DNA of 64,000 bases from Antilocapra americana (lineage: Eukaryota; Chordata; Mammalia; Artiodactyla; Antilocapridae). The translations under genes were made by a program, and so were the position numbers. The notes beneath the pieces were generated by a model that saw only the letters and a program-made list of their open reading frames with translations, was not told where the DNA came from and made no database searches. Numbering within the stretch: the stretch's first letter is position 1; the number at the start of each line of letters is the position of its first letter. The DNA is taken from positions 34,209,909 to 34,273,908 of the forward strand of contig ML662442.1 of assembly GCA_007570785.1 (NCBI GenBank). The letters are read 5' to 3'. This document shows, piece after piece, positions 22,885-32,690 of this stretch.

Positions 22885-25585
22885 ACCTATTAGTGTATCT
22901 GTGTCTAGATAAAAGCCCATTATTAATTTCAATGTTGGTTTTTAACTCACACATTCACATGCCCAAAGATTCTAAAATTACATATGTATTTTTTAAGATC
23001 TTAGAGTGAAACAAGAAAAAGTGCTTTAAAGGAGACCCCACAGAATTTGTACTCTATACACATATTCACTAGTAGCTTAGGAACCTAATTGCTTTCTGTG
23101 TCTTATTTTATTATGAATCTCATTTATTCAGTAACTTCATTTATGGATTATGATTGGCGTAATTTTCAGGATCATTTTGCTACTCAAAAGCACAAAGAAA
23201 ATTTGAAATTTAGAGTGTTTATGAACCATTACTAGGCAAAAAATTTTCCTCAACAAAAAGTGGTCCCATCACCCTCTTAAATGTACAGTGTCATGCCAGT
23301 AGTGAATTTATGAAATACAAGAGAATTCATATCTTTCATTGGGAAATATTGTTAAACTATCCTTAAAATTATGACTTTCTTCTTTTTAATCTCATAAAAT
23401 AAAATTCTGTAACTTCCTTGTTTTTTTCTTCCAGTATTTCAGAGTTCCCTAAAGGAAGATTATTCTTTCTAATATCTAAGTAAAATGACCCCTTTTTAGG
23501 ATTTATGCCTGAACTTTTTTACATACAGTTAGTTAGAAATAAAGAGCCAGTTACTGAAACTACTACATATAATCTCATGGAGGTAATGAATATGGAAATC
23601 AAAGATATAATATTTTTAGTTACTTCTATTTGCTTCGCCAGTTTTAAAGTAAGATTATATACTTATAGAAATGTTTTCCTTTCTGGCTCACTAGGCTGTA
23701 TTTTTTCCCACTCTTTGATATACAGGGAGCATAAGTAGGGCAATTTAAATATACCTTTTGAGCCAAGGAAGCTAGCAAGAAATAATTACAATTTTAAAGA
23801 AAAATAAGAAATTTTAACCGTGTTTAAGTGGGAGATTGCATTTTATTTGGATTCTGTTAATTACTGCTACTAGTCCACAAGCTGTTGCAAAAAGTCCCCT
23901 GGAGATTATTTCCAGTTTATTTATAGAATCTTCAGAGAAGAAGCTATGAGAATGTCTTTTTATGATATTCTCTTTAGGCTTCCATTTTCAATAGCTCACA
24001 ATTAGTTGTCTGGAATGAGGATGTATGTTAGGCTAAGTATGCAGGGGTCATAATTTTCTGACCCACTTCCTTCTTTATGGCCAAATACATTTGGGAAGAA
24101 TTTTTTCCAGATTCTGTTTGCTGTATTAACTTACAATGACATCTTTTCAACTGTCTTGGCTTTAAAAGTGTCTTGGAACTTTAAAGAAGCAATTTCCTAC
24201 TTGAAATGATCTATTACCATGCCTACAAGAATGAAGGTAGCTACCCACAGTGGTAAATAACTTGTGGAGAAAGCTTAGAACTGAGATGAGCAGAAAGATT
24301 AAAAATGGGAGAAAATTAATGCCTAGAAAGGAGGTAGATTGTAAAGGAAAGCTGCATGTAGCTTCTTTTAGAATGGACTCATTGTAGCAGTTTTTTCTTT
24401 CTTAAGTTGTTTTCCTTATTAGCAAATTGTAATTGATCATTTCATTTATTTACAGTTCCTCTTTAAGAAAGAATTCTTTATTTGGTTTTATTCATCAGTT
24501 TCCACAGAGTAGAATTTTGTACCTTTCTCTTTGGCATCATATGTCCATGAAGTGCAGGGCTTTCTTAAGTCCCTAAAATGAGTTTTGTGTATGCCAGAGG
24601 GCAGCATGTGACACTCGCCCATCTGGCATGTAAGTTGCCACTTGGCTGCCACCTGTGTTGCCACCCAGGACCCTTGCCACTCCTCCCCCGTCCAAAGCAT
24701 TAGACTTCAAGTCCCCACAGCCCCTTGCTGACTGCTGTCTCATCTCCCATGGCAGATGTCAGGGTGGGAAGCACTTTGAGGGCCAAACATTTGCTATTAC
24801 CAGCCTGGCATAGACTCAGATCCTCCTCTACTGGCAAAATAGAACAACATTGAACATGTTTGCCTCTTAGTCTACAATCACTTCCCTCTTTTACCGCAAT
24901 CCCAGCTCCTACCTTAATTTGACTCATTGCTTTAACTCAGAGTAGAGCTGATAGGACTAACATTGCCCATTGTGCTTGCCATCCCCAGTCCTCACTAAGG
25001 AGATCTTTGGGTGAGGAGGAGGACTAATTCATGCTGTCTTTAACCAGCTGAGCTTAAAGCCCCCTCTGAAATGCTCCTGGTCCTTGGACATGCAAATCCC
25101 AATCTGTTAATTTTTTGCAGTCTGAATACAATTATCAAGCTAGTGGAAGTGCCACAGAGGCCGTCAGAAGAGGCAAGAAGTGTGAATGGATTTGATCCCT
25201 CTAAAAGATCAGCTTTAGCATCATAAGCTCATACTATTTTTAGAGTAGGAGTTATCTTAGAATCATTCATGTAATATATTTTATGAATGAGAGAATCAGA
25301 AGTCCTATGGCTTGGTTATATATGGTTTGCACATTGGTGCTATTCTTATTAATTGATATTCTATAAAAACATATGTCATGAAATTTATTAGAAGTATTTT
25401 AGATTTATGTCCGTTGTTTATGCACCTAACCTTTGAATGTAGGCCATCTTAGGAACAAAGCATTTTGTTTGAATGAGACTATTGAGTGCTGTCCTTCCTA
25501 GGCATGGGGTTGAGACATTTCTCAATTACACTCTGAGAAAATGTTTTTCTTCCACTATTTGAGTCTAGGGGAATAGCTTTAGAAA
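22885..25585. other. Unassigned non-coding stretch
   Basis: No gene recognised. The part 24480-25080 is somewhat richer in G+C than its flanks (CACTCGCCCATCTGGCATG, CTCCTCCCCCGTCCAAAGC) but keeps few CpGs. Its open frames (70 and 75 codons, minus) have no family signature. Confidence 0.4.
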
Positions 25586-25705
25586 ACATCATTCATATAA
25601 ATAACTGTTTATAAGGTACTTATTGAAAACTTATATTTATTGAAAACTGGTAGGCACTAGACTAGGTACTCGGGATATAGTGAGGAAGAAAACAAATAAG
25701 ATTCT
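25586..25705. mobile_element. L2-like fragment
   Basis: ATTGAAAACTGGTAGGCACT, AGACTAGGTACTCGGGATAT and AGTGAGGAAGAAAACAAATA follow the L2 3'-end text (ttattgagcacctactatgtgccaggcact...ctggggatacagtgatgaa). Ancient and diverged. Confidence 0.5.
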
Positions 25706-25869
25706 AGATGCTAAAAATGAGTGGCTTATATTTTTATTTAATGGGCCACTGAATGTGGTCTTAAAACTATAAATCTAGTTTTTTTTTTTCCCTTGTGTAT
25801 TTTCCTTTTCTTTAATATCACCATCATTGCAAAGTGTTTGTTAGGTACAAAGGGTGTTAGGTAGAATGC

Positions 25870-26270
25870 ATTTGGCTGTGAGGGAAGGAAAAATCAATCA
25901 AATTCAAACTGGCTTAAATAATAAAGGAAATTTATTGGCTCCATAATTTAAAAGTCCAGCTGGAAGGTGGGCTTCCAGCATGGTTTAATCAGGGTTCCAG
26001 GTCAATTGCTCAGTGACTGTTTCAGCTCTGTCCAACACCATGCATGTATCATGCTACTCCCTGAAAGGCTTCTCTTGTGATTGCAAGATGAATACTAAGA
26101 GAAAACAGGGTTTGATTTTTCTCACTCATAAAAAGGAAAGAAAGAGTATTCTTATCTTAGGATTCCAAGCAAGATATTGAGATGACTCAGTGAATTTGAT
26201 TAGAGCATATGTGTATAACTGAACCAATTATTGTGGCCAGGAGAATAAAATACATCATTTTATTTAAACT
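25870..26270. repeat. Old interspersed repeat, family unassigned
   Basis: CAAACTGGCTTAAATAATAA, GAAATTTATTGGCTCCATAA, AAGTCCAGCTGGAAGGTGGG, GGTTTAATCAGGGTTCCAGG and, at the end, AACCAATTATTGTGGCCAGG. This order recurs as a known mammalian medium-reiterated repeat, but I cannot name it with certainty. The BovB at 26291 inserted at or just beyond its end. Confidence 0.45.
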
Positions 26271-26290
26271 AACCCAGGACCTAACATTGA

Positions 26291-27262
26291 GAAATATGTG
26301 TGCAGGTCAGGAAGCAACAGTTAGAACTGGACATGGAACAACAGACTGGTTCCAAATAGGAAAAGGAGTACATCAAGGTTATATATTGTCACCCTGCTTA
26401 TTTAACTTATATGCAGAGTACATCATGAGAAACGCTGGGCTGGAGGAAGCACAAGCTGGAGTCAAGATTCCTGGGAGAAATATCAGTAACCTCAGATATG
26501 CAGATGATACCACCGTTATGGCAGAAAGTGAAGAACTAAAGAGGCTCTTGATGAAAGGGCAAGAGGAGAGAGTGAAAAAGTTGTCTTAAAACTCAGCATT
26601 CAGATGCCAAGATCATGGCATCCGGTCTCATCACTTCATGGCAAATAGATGGGCAAACAGTGGAAACAGTGGCAGACTTTGTTGTTTTGGGCTCCAAAAT
26701 CACTGCAGATAGTGACTGTAGCCATGAAATTAAAAGACACTTACTCCTTGGAAGGAAAGTTATGACCAACCTAGAAAGCAGAGACATTATTTTGCCAACA
26801 AAGGTCTGTCTAGTCAAGGCTACAGTTTTCCAATAGTCATGTATGGATGTGAGAGTTGGACTATAAAGAAAGCTGAGTGCTGAAGAATTGATGCTTTTAA
26901 ACTGTGGTGTTGAAGACTCTTGAGAGCCCCTTGGACTGCAAGAAGATCCAGCCAGTCCATCCTAAAGGAGATCAGGCTTGGGTGTTCATTGGAAGGACTG
27001 ATGTTGAAGCTGAAACTCCAGTACTTTGGCCATCTGATGTGAAGAGCTGACTCGTTGGAAAAGATTCTGATGCTGGAAAAGATTGAAGGTAGGAGGAGAA
27101 GGGCATGACAGAGAATATATGGTTGGATGGCATCACCAACTCAATGGACGTGAGTTTGGTCAAACTCCAGGAGATGGTGATGGACAGGGAGGCCTGGCAT
27201 GCTGTAGTCCATGGGGTCGCAAAGAGTCGGGTATGACCTAGTGACTGAACTGAACTGAACTG
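26291..27262 (+). mobile_element. 5'-truncated BovB LINE with 15-bp TSD
   Basis: Plus-strand BovB beginning at GAAATATGTGTGCAGGTCAG. It encodes AGQEATVRTGHGTTDWFQIG, LFNLYAEYIMRNAGLEEAQA, NLRYADDTTVMAES (YADD kept), then a frameshift near 26580, SWQIDGQTVETVADFVVLGS and, after a further break, the CESWTIKKAEC region with a stop (26881-26883). It ends in CTGAACTGAACTGAACTG. It is flanked by AGGACCTAACATTGA (26276-26290) and AGGACCTAAAATTGA (27263-27277), matching at 14/15. Non-functional. Confidence 0.94.
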
Positions 27263-27697
27263 AGGACCTAAAATTGAAGATAAGAGTGGGATCAGTTTCC
27301 CTCAAAGTAATTTAGCTGGAAGGAGAATAGGGCCAAATTTGAGGGCTATTTAAAAAAATGGGAAGTGAATGCAAGTAGAAAATCATCAAACATTTACTAG
27401 ATAAATTTTGGGATACTACATCAGGTTCTATGATATTGCTGGTTACCACTCATGGAGATTTGTTTAAAAACTTGAAAATGAGTTTATATTTTACATTGTC
27501 TAAAGCAATAAAGAGGAAAAAGTTAACAAATTAAATATTCAACTCAGTAATAAAAACTTTAATAAAACAATCCAAAAATAGAAATTAAGTCAATAAACGT
27601 AAAAGCAGAAATTAATTACTGAGAAAACATAATGAAATTCTTCCTTTAGTGATATAGAAGACTGTTTACGTTTAAACCAGTTCAACACACTGAGAAA

Positions 27698-27803
27698 ATC
27701 CCATGGATAGAGAAGCCTGGCGAACTATAGTCCATGGGGTTGCCAAGAGTTGGACTGAGTGACTGAGTATGCATGNNNNNNNNNNACACACACACACAGA
27801 CAC
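27698..27803 (+). mobile_element. 5'-truncated Bov-tA SINE with (AC)n tail, spanning an assembly gap
   Basis: SINE 3' part TCCCATGGATAGAGAAGCCT, TAGTCCATGGGGTTGCCAAG, TTGGACTGAGTGACTGAG, then 10 N and an AC-repeat tail. It is flanked by ACACACTGAGAAA at 27685-27697 and 27804-27816 (identical), so the gap falls inside the SINE tail. Confidence 0.88.
27776..27785. other. Assembly gap (10 N)
   Basis: Ten ambiguous bases immediately before an (AC)n tract. It is probably an unresolved dinucleotide repeat; the true length is unknown. Confidence 0.99.
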
Positions 27804-28061
27804 ACACACTGAGAAAGCGGAAATAAACTAACAAGAACAACAAAATCTGTTGGATGATACTGAGGAGCTACCAAGGGAGCAAGGACTTAAGGGCCAGAAT
27901 TCTGGAGAGAAGAAGAGCCTTAAGAGGTGAACTCCATTTTTGGTGCCACTTTTCATCTTAAGGCATTTGCCAGTTAGAAGCATAGGTGAAGGCTGAGAGG
28001 CTTAGAGGCTTAGTGGATTTTAGGGTAGTCTTATGGGGCTGGGTGACCCAAACTAAAATTG

Positions 28062-28388
28062 AGAGCCCCTTGGATATCAAGGATATCAAACCAGTCCATC
28101 CTAAAGGAAATCAACCTTGAATATTCATTGGGAAGACTAAAGCTGAAACTCCAATACTTTGGCCAACTGATGTGAAGAGCTGACTCATTGGAAAAGACCC
28201 TGATGCTGGGAAAGATTGAAGGCAGGAGGAGAAGGGGATGACAGAGGATGAGATGGTTGGATGGCATCACCAACTCAATGGACACGAGTTTGAGCAAACT
28301 CTGGGAGATAGTGAAGGACAGAGAATCCTGTTGTAGTGTAGTCCATGGGGTCACAAAGAGTCAGACACAACTTAGTGACGGAACAGCA
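28062..28388 (+). mobile_element. Short 5'-truncated BovB LINE
   Basis: The last ~330 bp of BovB: GAGAGCCCCTTGGATATCAA, CTGAAACTCCAATACTTTGG, AGAGCTGACTCATTGGAAAA, GATGACAGAGGATGAGATGG and CATGGGGTCACAAAGAGTCA. It corresponds to the C-terminal LKLQYFGHLMRRVDSLEK... coding text and the 3' UTR. No clear TSD. Confidence 0.9.
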
Positions 28389-28529
28389 AGAACAAAGAAG
28401 AGTTGCTTGTAAATATCCAAGGCTTTCAACTGGGGCTCCCAAACAGTTATACCCTAGGAGTATGGGCTAACTCTCACTAACTCTCTCCCCAACTCTCAGG
28501 GAAAATAAAGTCCCAGTTTTGAGTCATTT

Positions 28530-28721
28530 TGTGTCTTCCCTGATAGATCAATTGGTAATGAATCCACCTGCAATGCGGGAGACCTGGGTTTAATCCTTGG
28601 GATGGGAAGATCCTCTGGAGAAGGGAAAGGCTCCCCGCTCCAGTGTTCTGGCCTAGAGAATTCCATGGACTCTATAGTCCATGGGGCCGCAAAGAGTCAC
28701 ACATGACTGAATGATTTTGAC
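28530..28721 (+). mobile_element. Bov-tA SINE with 12-bp TSD
   Basis: Landmarks GTGTCTTCCCTGATAGATCA, AATGCGGGAGACCTGGGTTT, GATGGGAAGATCCTCTGGAG and CATGGGGCCGCAAAGAGTCA. It is flanked by TTTGAGTCATTT at 28518-28529 and 28722-28733, identical. Confidence 0.93.
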
Positions 28722-28789
28722 TTTGAGTCATTTCAATCAACTTTAATCAATTATATTAAAGTGATAATCCTTTGCCCTAACTTTCTTTC

Positions 28790-29950
28790 AGAAACAAAAG
28801 TAAATCCCATCTGGAGAAAGACACCATTGTCCAGTTTCAAATTATTTTTCATGTACAATGTCCAGCATCACATTAAGAAATTTCTGGTCATGTTGACCAA
28901 AAACTAAGAGAGAAAAATTAAAACAAACAGTAAAATCAGACCCAGAAGAGATTCAGATACAGGAATTATCAGACGGGTTTTAAAATATTTGTGATACATT
29001 TATTAAATAAAAGGATGGAGAACTTTAGCAGAGAACTGGAAAAAGCATGGATAAGTTAAAAGCATATTTGAAAACTGAAAAAAATTTTAGTAATTGCAAG
29101 TAAGAACTGGATATATAGGTTTCATTAAAACAAATTTAATGAATTAGCAAATTGGTAAGAAGAAAGCATCCAGGTATCCAGACCTAAATATTAAGAAACA
29201 AAAAGATGGAAAATATATAAACAAGCATCAGAGACCAATGAAATATGGTGAAAATATCTGATATATGTGTACGTGGACTCTAAAAATAGGAAGAGAATGT
29301 GGTAGAAACATGAAGAGATAATGACTTAGAATTTTCCAGAAAACAGATGGCAGTAGATAAGTGATTCAAAACCTGTTTTTAAACAAAGCAAAACAAACAA
29401 TAACAATAATAATAACAAAGTTAGCTAATATAATCAAGGGCAAAACAAAATAAGATTCCAAAAATGAATATAAACTGAAGATATAAATGATATTGAAATT
29501 ATAATGTCTGTACTTAAAAGTTTAATTAAATGACTAATTTCTAGAAAAATTTAATGACATTCATTTAAGAAGACATAGAAACTCTAGAAATTATTGATAA
29601 ATTACCTCCAGAAAAACATGGCTTGAGTGCTTTCATGAATAAAATTCTATAAATTTTTAGAGAACAGATGATTCACACAATATATAAAATTGTTTAAAAG
29701 GAGAGAAAAAATGTAAAATCTTACAATTTACTTTCAGTGCTTATGATGATAGCAATATGAAAATCTTCCCCCAAATGGCATAGAAATTTATAAAAAAATC
29801 TCATTTAGAAATAGATACCAAAAGTTTCACAACTGATATCTGGCAATTTACTACTAAGAAAAAAAGGCAATCATATTCTGGCAATACAAGAGAAGTTTAA
29901 ATCTTAGAGTTACACTGATACATTTCTATCACATTTATAGATAAAAGGAA
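28790..29950 (+). mobile_element. Ancient L1, ORF1/ORF2 region
   Basis: Diverged but ordered L1 text: AAATCAGACCCAGAAGAGAT with CAGATACAGGAATTATCAGA (ORF1 region), GAATTTTCCAGAAAACAG, then ORF2-like GCTAATATAATCAAGGGCAA, GATAAATTACCTCCAGAAAA and ATGAATAAAATTCTATAAAT. All frames are destroyed. The limits are uncertain, and its age far exceeds that of the neighbouring BovB copies. Confidence 0.58.
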
Positions 29951-30284
29951 AAAAATAGCAGTATTGCCTGCTTGGTGGTTGTCAGACTCTTTTTTGAATT
30001 AAGTTTTACTACTTTGAGAGTTAGCATCTTGTGTTAGAAAACTAACATCATCTTTGATTCTAAGATAGGAGAAATCCACACCGTACCAATGACTGACAAA
30101 GCAAAAGACCATTAGGAATTTTATATTTTTTGCCTTCTTTAAAATCCATAATGATATGTTACTTTATTATTCAACTTTTGCACAATTAAATTTCCTGTTG
30201 TTTTACAGAAATGCATCATGTATGAAAATAATGCAGAGGATTCATCTTCAATTCTTCAAAGGGATAGATAGGAAATAATTTACA

Positions 30285-31488
30285 GTTCACTTCAGTTCAG
30301 TTGCTCAGTCATGTCTGACTCTTTGCACCCCATGGACTGTAGCACACCAGGCTTCCCTGTCCATCACCAACTTCCAGAGCTTGCTCAAACTCATGTCTAT
30401 TGAGTCAGTGATGCCATCCAACCATGTCATCCTCTGTCATCCCCTTCTCCTGCCTTCAGTCTTTCCCAGCATCAGGGTCTTTTCTAATGAGTCAGTTCTT
30501 TGCATCAGGTGGCCAAAGTATTGGAGCTTCAACTTCAGCATCAGTCCTTCCAGTGAATATTCAGGACTGATTTCCTTTAGGATTGACTGGTTTGATCTCC
30601 TTGCAGTCCAAGGGAGTGGTTTAGTTGCTAAGTCATATCCAACTATATTCTTGGGTCAGGAAGATCCCCTGAAGAAGGAAAGGGACTCTCAAGAGTCTTC
30701 TCCAACATACAGTCAAAAGCATCAATTCTTCAGCACTCAGCTTTCTTTATGGTCCAACTCTCACATCCATACATGAATACTGAAAAAACCATAGCTTTGA
30801 CTAGACAGACTTTGTAATGTCTCTTTTTTAATATGCTGTCTAGGTTGGTCATAGCTTTTCTTCCAAGGAGCAAGAGTCTTTTAATTTCATGGCTGCAGTC
30901 ACCCTCTGCAATGATTTTGGAGCCCAAGAAAATAAAGTCTATCACTGTTTCCATTGTTTCCCCTTCTATCTGCCATGAAATGATGGGACTGGATGCCAAG
31001 ATCTTAGTTTTCAGAATGTTAAATTTTAAGCTAGCTTTTTTACTCTTCTCTTTCACTTTCATCAAGAGGCTCTTTAGTTCTTCTATGCTTTCTGCCAGAA
31101 GGGTGGTGTCATCTGCATATAGGAGGTTATTGATATTTTCTCCCAGAAATCTTGATTGCAGCTTGTGCTTCATCCAGCCCAGCATTTTGCATGATATACT
31201 CTGCATATAAGTTAAATGAACAGGGTGACAATTTACAGCCTTGATGTACTCCTTTTCTGATTTGGAACCAGGCTGTTATTCCATGTCTAGTTCTAACTGT
31301 TGTTTCTTGACTTGCATGCAGATTTCTCAGGAGGCAGGTAAGGTGGTTTGGTACTACCATCTCTTTAAGAATTTTTCACAGCTTGTTGTGATCCACATAG
31401 TCAAAGACTTTGGCGTAGTCAATAAAGCAGAAGTAGATGTTTTTCTGGAACTCCCTTGCTTTTTCTATGATCCATCGGATGTTGGAAG
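30285..31488 (-). mobile_element. BovB LINE, 5'-truncated, with 33-bp TSD
   Basis: Minus-strand BovB from CTTTGACTATGTGGATCACA (5' end side, 31390-31410) to the GTTCAGTTGCTCAGTC terminus. It encodes FFRIDGS-like start text, NNLLYADDTTLLAESIEELK (YADD kept), SWQIEGETMETVIDFIFLGS, FMYGCESWTIKKAEC and a stop (30730-30732). The flanks are 33-bp direct repeats at 30252-30284 and 31489-31521 (both start TTC and contain TCAAAGGGATAGATA), agreeing at 29 of 33 positions. Interrupted by a 64-bp SINE-like piece at 30616-30679. Confidence 0.94.
30616..30679 (+). mobile_element. Tiny composite SINE-like insert inside BovB
   Basis: This 64-bp segment breaks the BovB C-terminal region. Its left half, GTGGTTTAGTTGCTAAGTCA, looks like the complement of a SINE 3' end, and its right half, GGTCAGGAAGATCCCCTGAA, is mid-SINE text on the plus strand. 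AAGGGA occurs on both sides (30610-30615 and 30680-30685) as a probable TSD. It is likely an internally deleted or rearranged SINE copy younger than its host BovB. Confidence 0.7.
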
Positions 31489-31554
31489 TTCATCAAAGGG
31501 ATAGATACAAAATAATTTGCACTATTGAAATATTGTTAGACAAGCTTTTTAGCA

Positions 31555-32040
31555 CTTTGTTGTTGGTGGTGTAAAATTGATGAAGTCTTCTTGGAGGGTA
31601 ACATGGTTGGATGTACTAGAAGTTTAAAAAATATTAATTACCTATGTTCTATCAATTTCACTTCTGGATATTTATGTCAAGGCTGTTACTATGGTGTGTA
31701 AAATGATTTATGGTCCAGGATATCCTATTCATTGCAGCATTATTATAAAAGTGAAAAATTGGAAACCACCTAAATGTCAAGAAGAGTTTAAGTAAATTAT
31801 GATGAAGCTGTGATTGGATACTATGGCTTAAAATATTTTAATGGCATGAAAATATTAGTTATGTATTGATAAGAGTCACACCTTTACAAACAACAAAAAT
31901 GTATATTATACACAGAAGAAATAGAAATCAAAATCATAGCAGAAATTATTTCTTTCAGTAGTATTGTTGCAGTTGATGTTTATTTTCTCCTTTAAGCCTT
32001 TGTATAATTCCACATTTCCACAATAAACATAAACATATCC
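31555..32040 (+). mobile_element. Old L1 (L1ME-like) 3' end
   Basis: CTTGGAGGGTAACATGGTTG, ATCAATTTCACTTCTGGATA, TATTCATTGCAGCATTATTA, GAAAAATTGGAAACCACCTA and AAATGTCAAGAAGAGTTTAA follow the L1ME consensus order (cccagcaattccacttctagg... ttcattgcagcattgtt... ggaaacaacctaaatgtcc). No coding capacity. Confidence 0.7.
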
Positions 32041-32239
32041 TATTTTTGTAACCAGAGTAATGTTATTTTAAAAGTTGTGCTTGAAGTAGGCAAGAAGGAG
32101 AGGTTATTTCTTTTCAGGAGAGCTGGAAACTTTGTAATAGTTTCCAGCATAACAACCATAACTGGCAAAATCATATTATTTCCTTTTCCCTCCTTAGTTA
32201 AGCACTCCTGAGATACTAATTTTGTCCTTTTAAATCTAA

Positions 32240-32690
32240 CATTTAATCAGAAAAGGGTCCAATATGGCAGTATAGGAGTACCCTGAACTCCCTTCCTTCC
32301 ATGGACATACCAAATCTGTTGGTATTATGAAATAACTTTTGCTGAAAGAGAACTGTGGACTAGCTGAATAGCTCCCAGCACAATAAGAGATAAAAAAGTC
32401 ACAGAGATGGGTAGGAGTGGCAGAGATGTAGTCTGTCTCCAAACCCTACCCCTGGCAGGAGTATCTCCCTGAGCATGAGGGGTACCTACCTCACACTGGG
32501 TACCCCAACCCTTGGGGCCTGAATGAAGAGATGAGGTCCTCAAAATATCTGGCTTTAGAAACCAGTGGGGTTGGCATCCAGGGGTCTGCAGGTCTGTGGG
32601 GATCTGGGATACTTCCTTTGAGGGACTCAGGAGTAGACTTACTCATCCTGGGTCTCAGTGTAGCGAAGGCTACAGTTTGAGATGTGACTG
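32240..32690 (+). mobile_element. L1M 5'-UTR-like fragment
   Basis: Begins AGAAAAGGGTCCAATATGGC, the decayed form of the L1 start (agaaaagatggcggagtagg), then GAACTGTGGACTAGCTGAAT, AGCTCCCAGCACAATAAG and ATCTGGCTTTAGAAACCAGT. It may include the origin-end of the L1 to which nearby AAATCACAAGAGAAAAAAG text (32795) belongs. Confidence 0.5.

Noticed and set aside
27786..27810. CRISPR-like or other structured repeat array
   Set aside because: Simple dinucleotide tail of a SINE; there are no spacers or conserved long repeats anywhere in the window.
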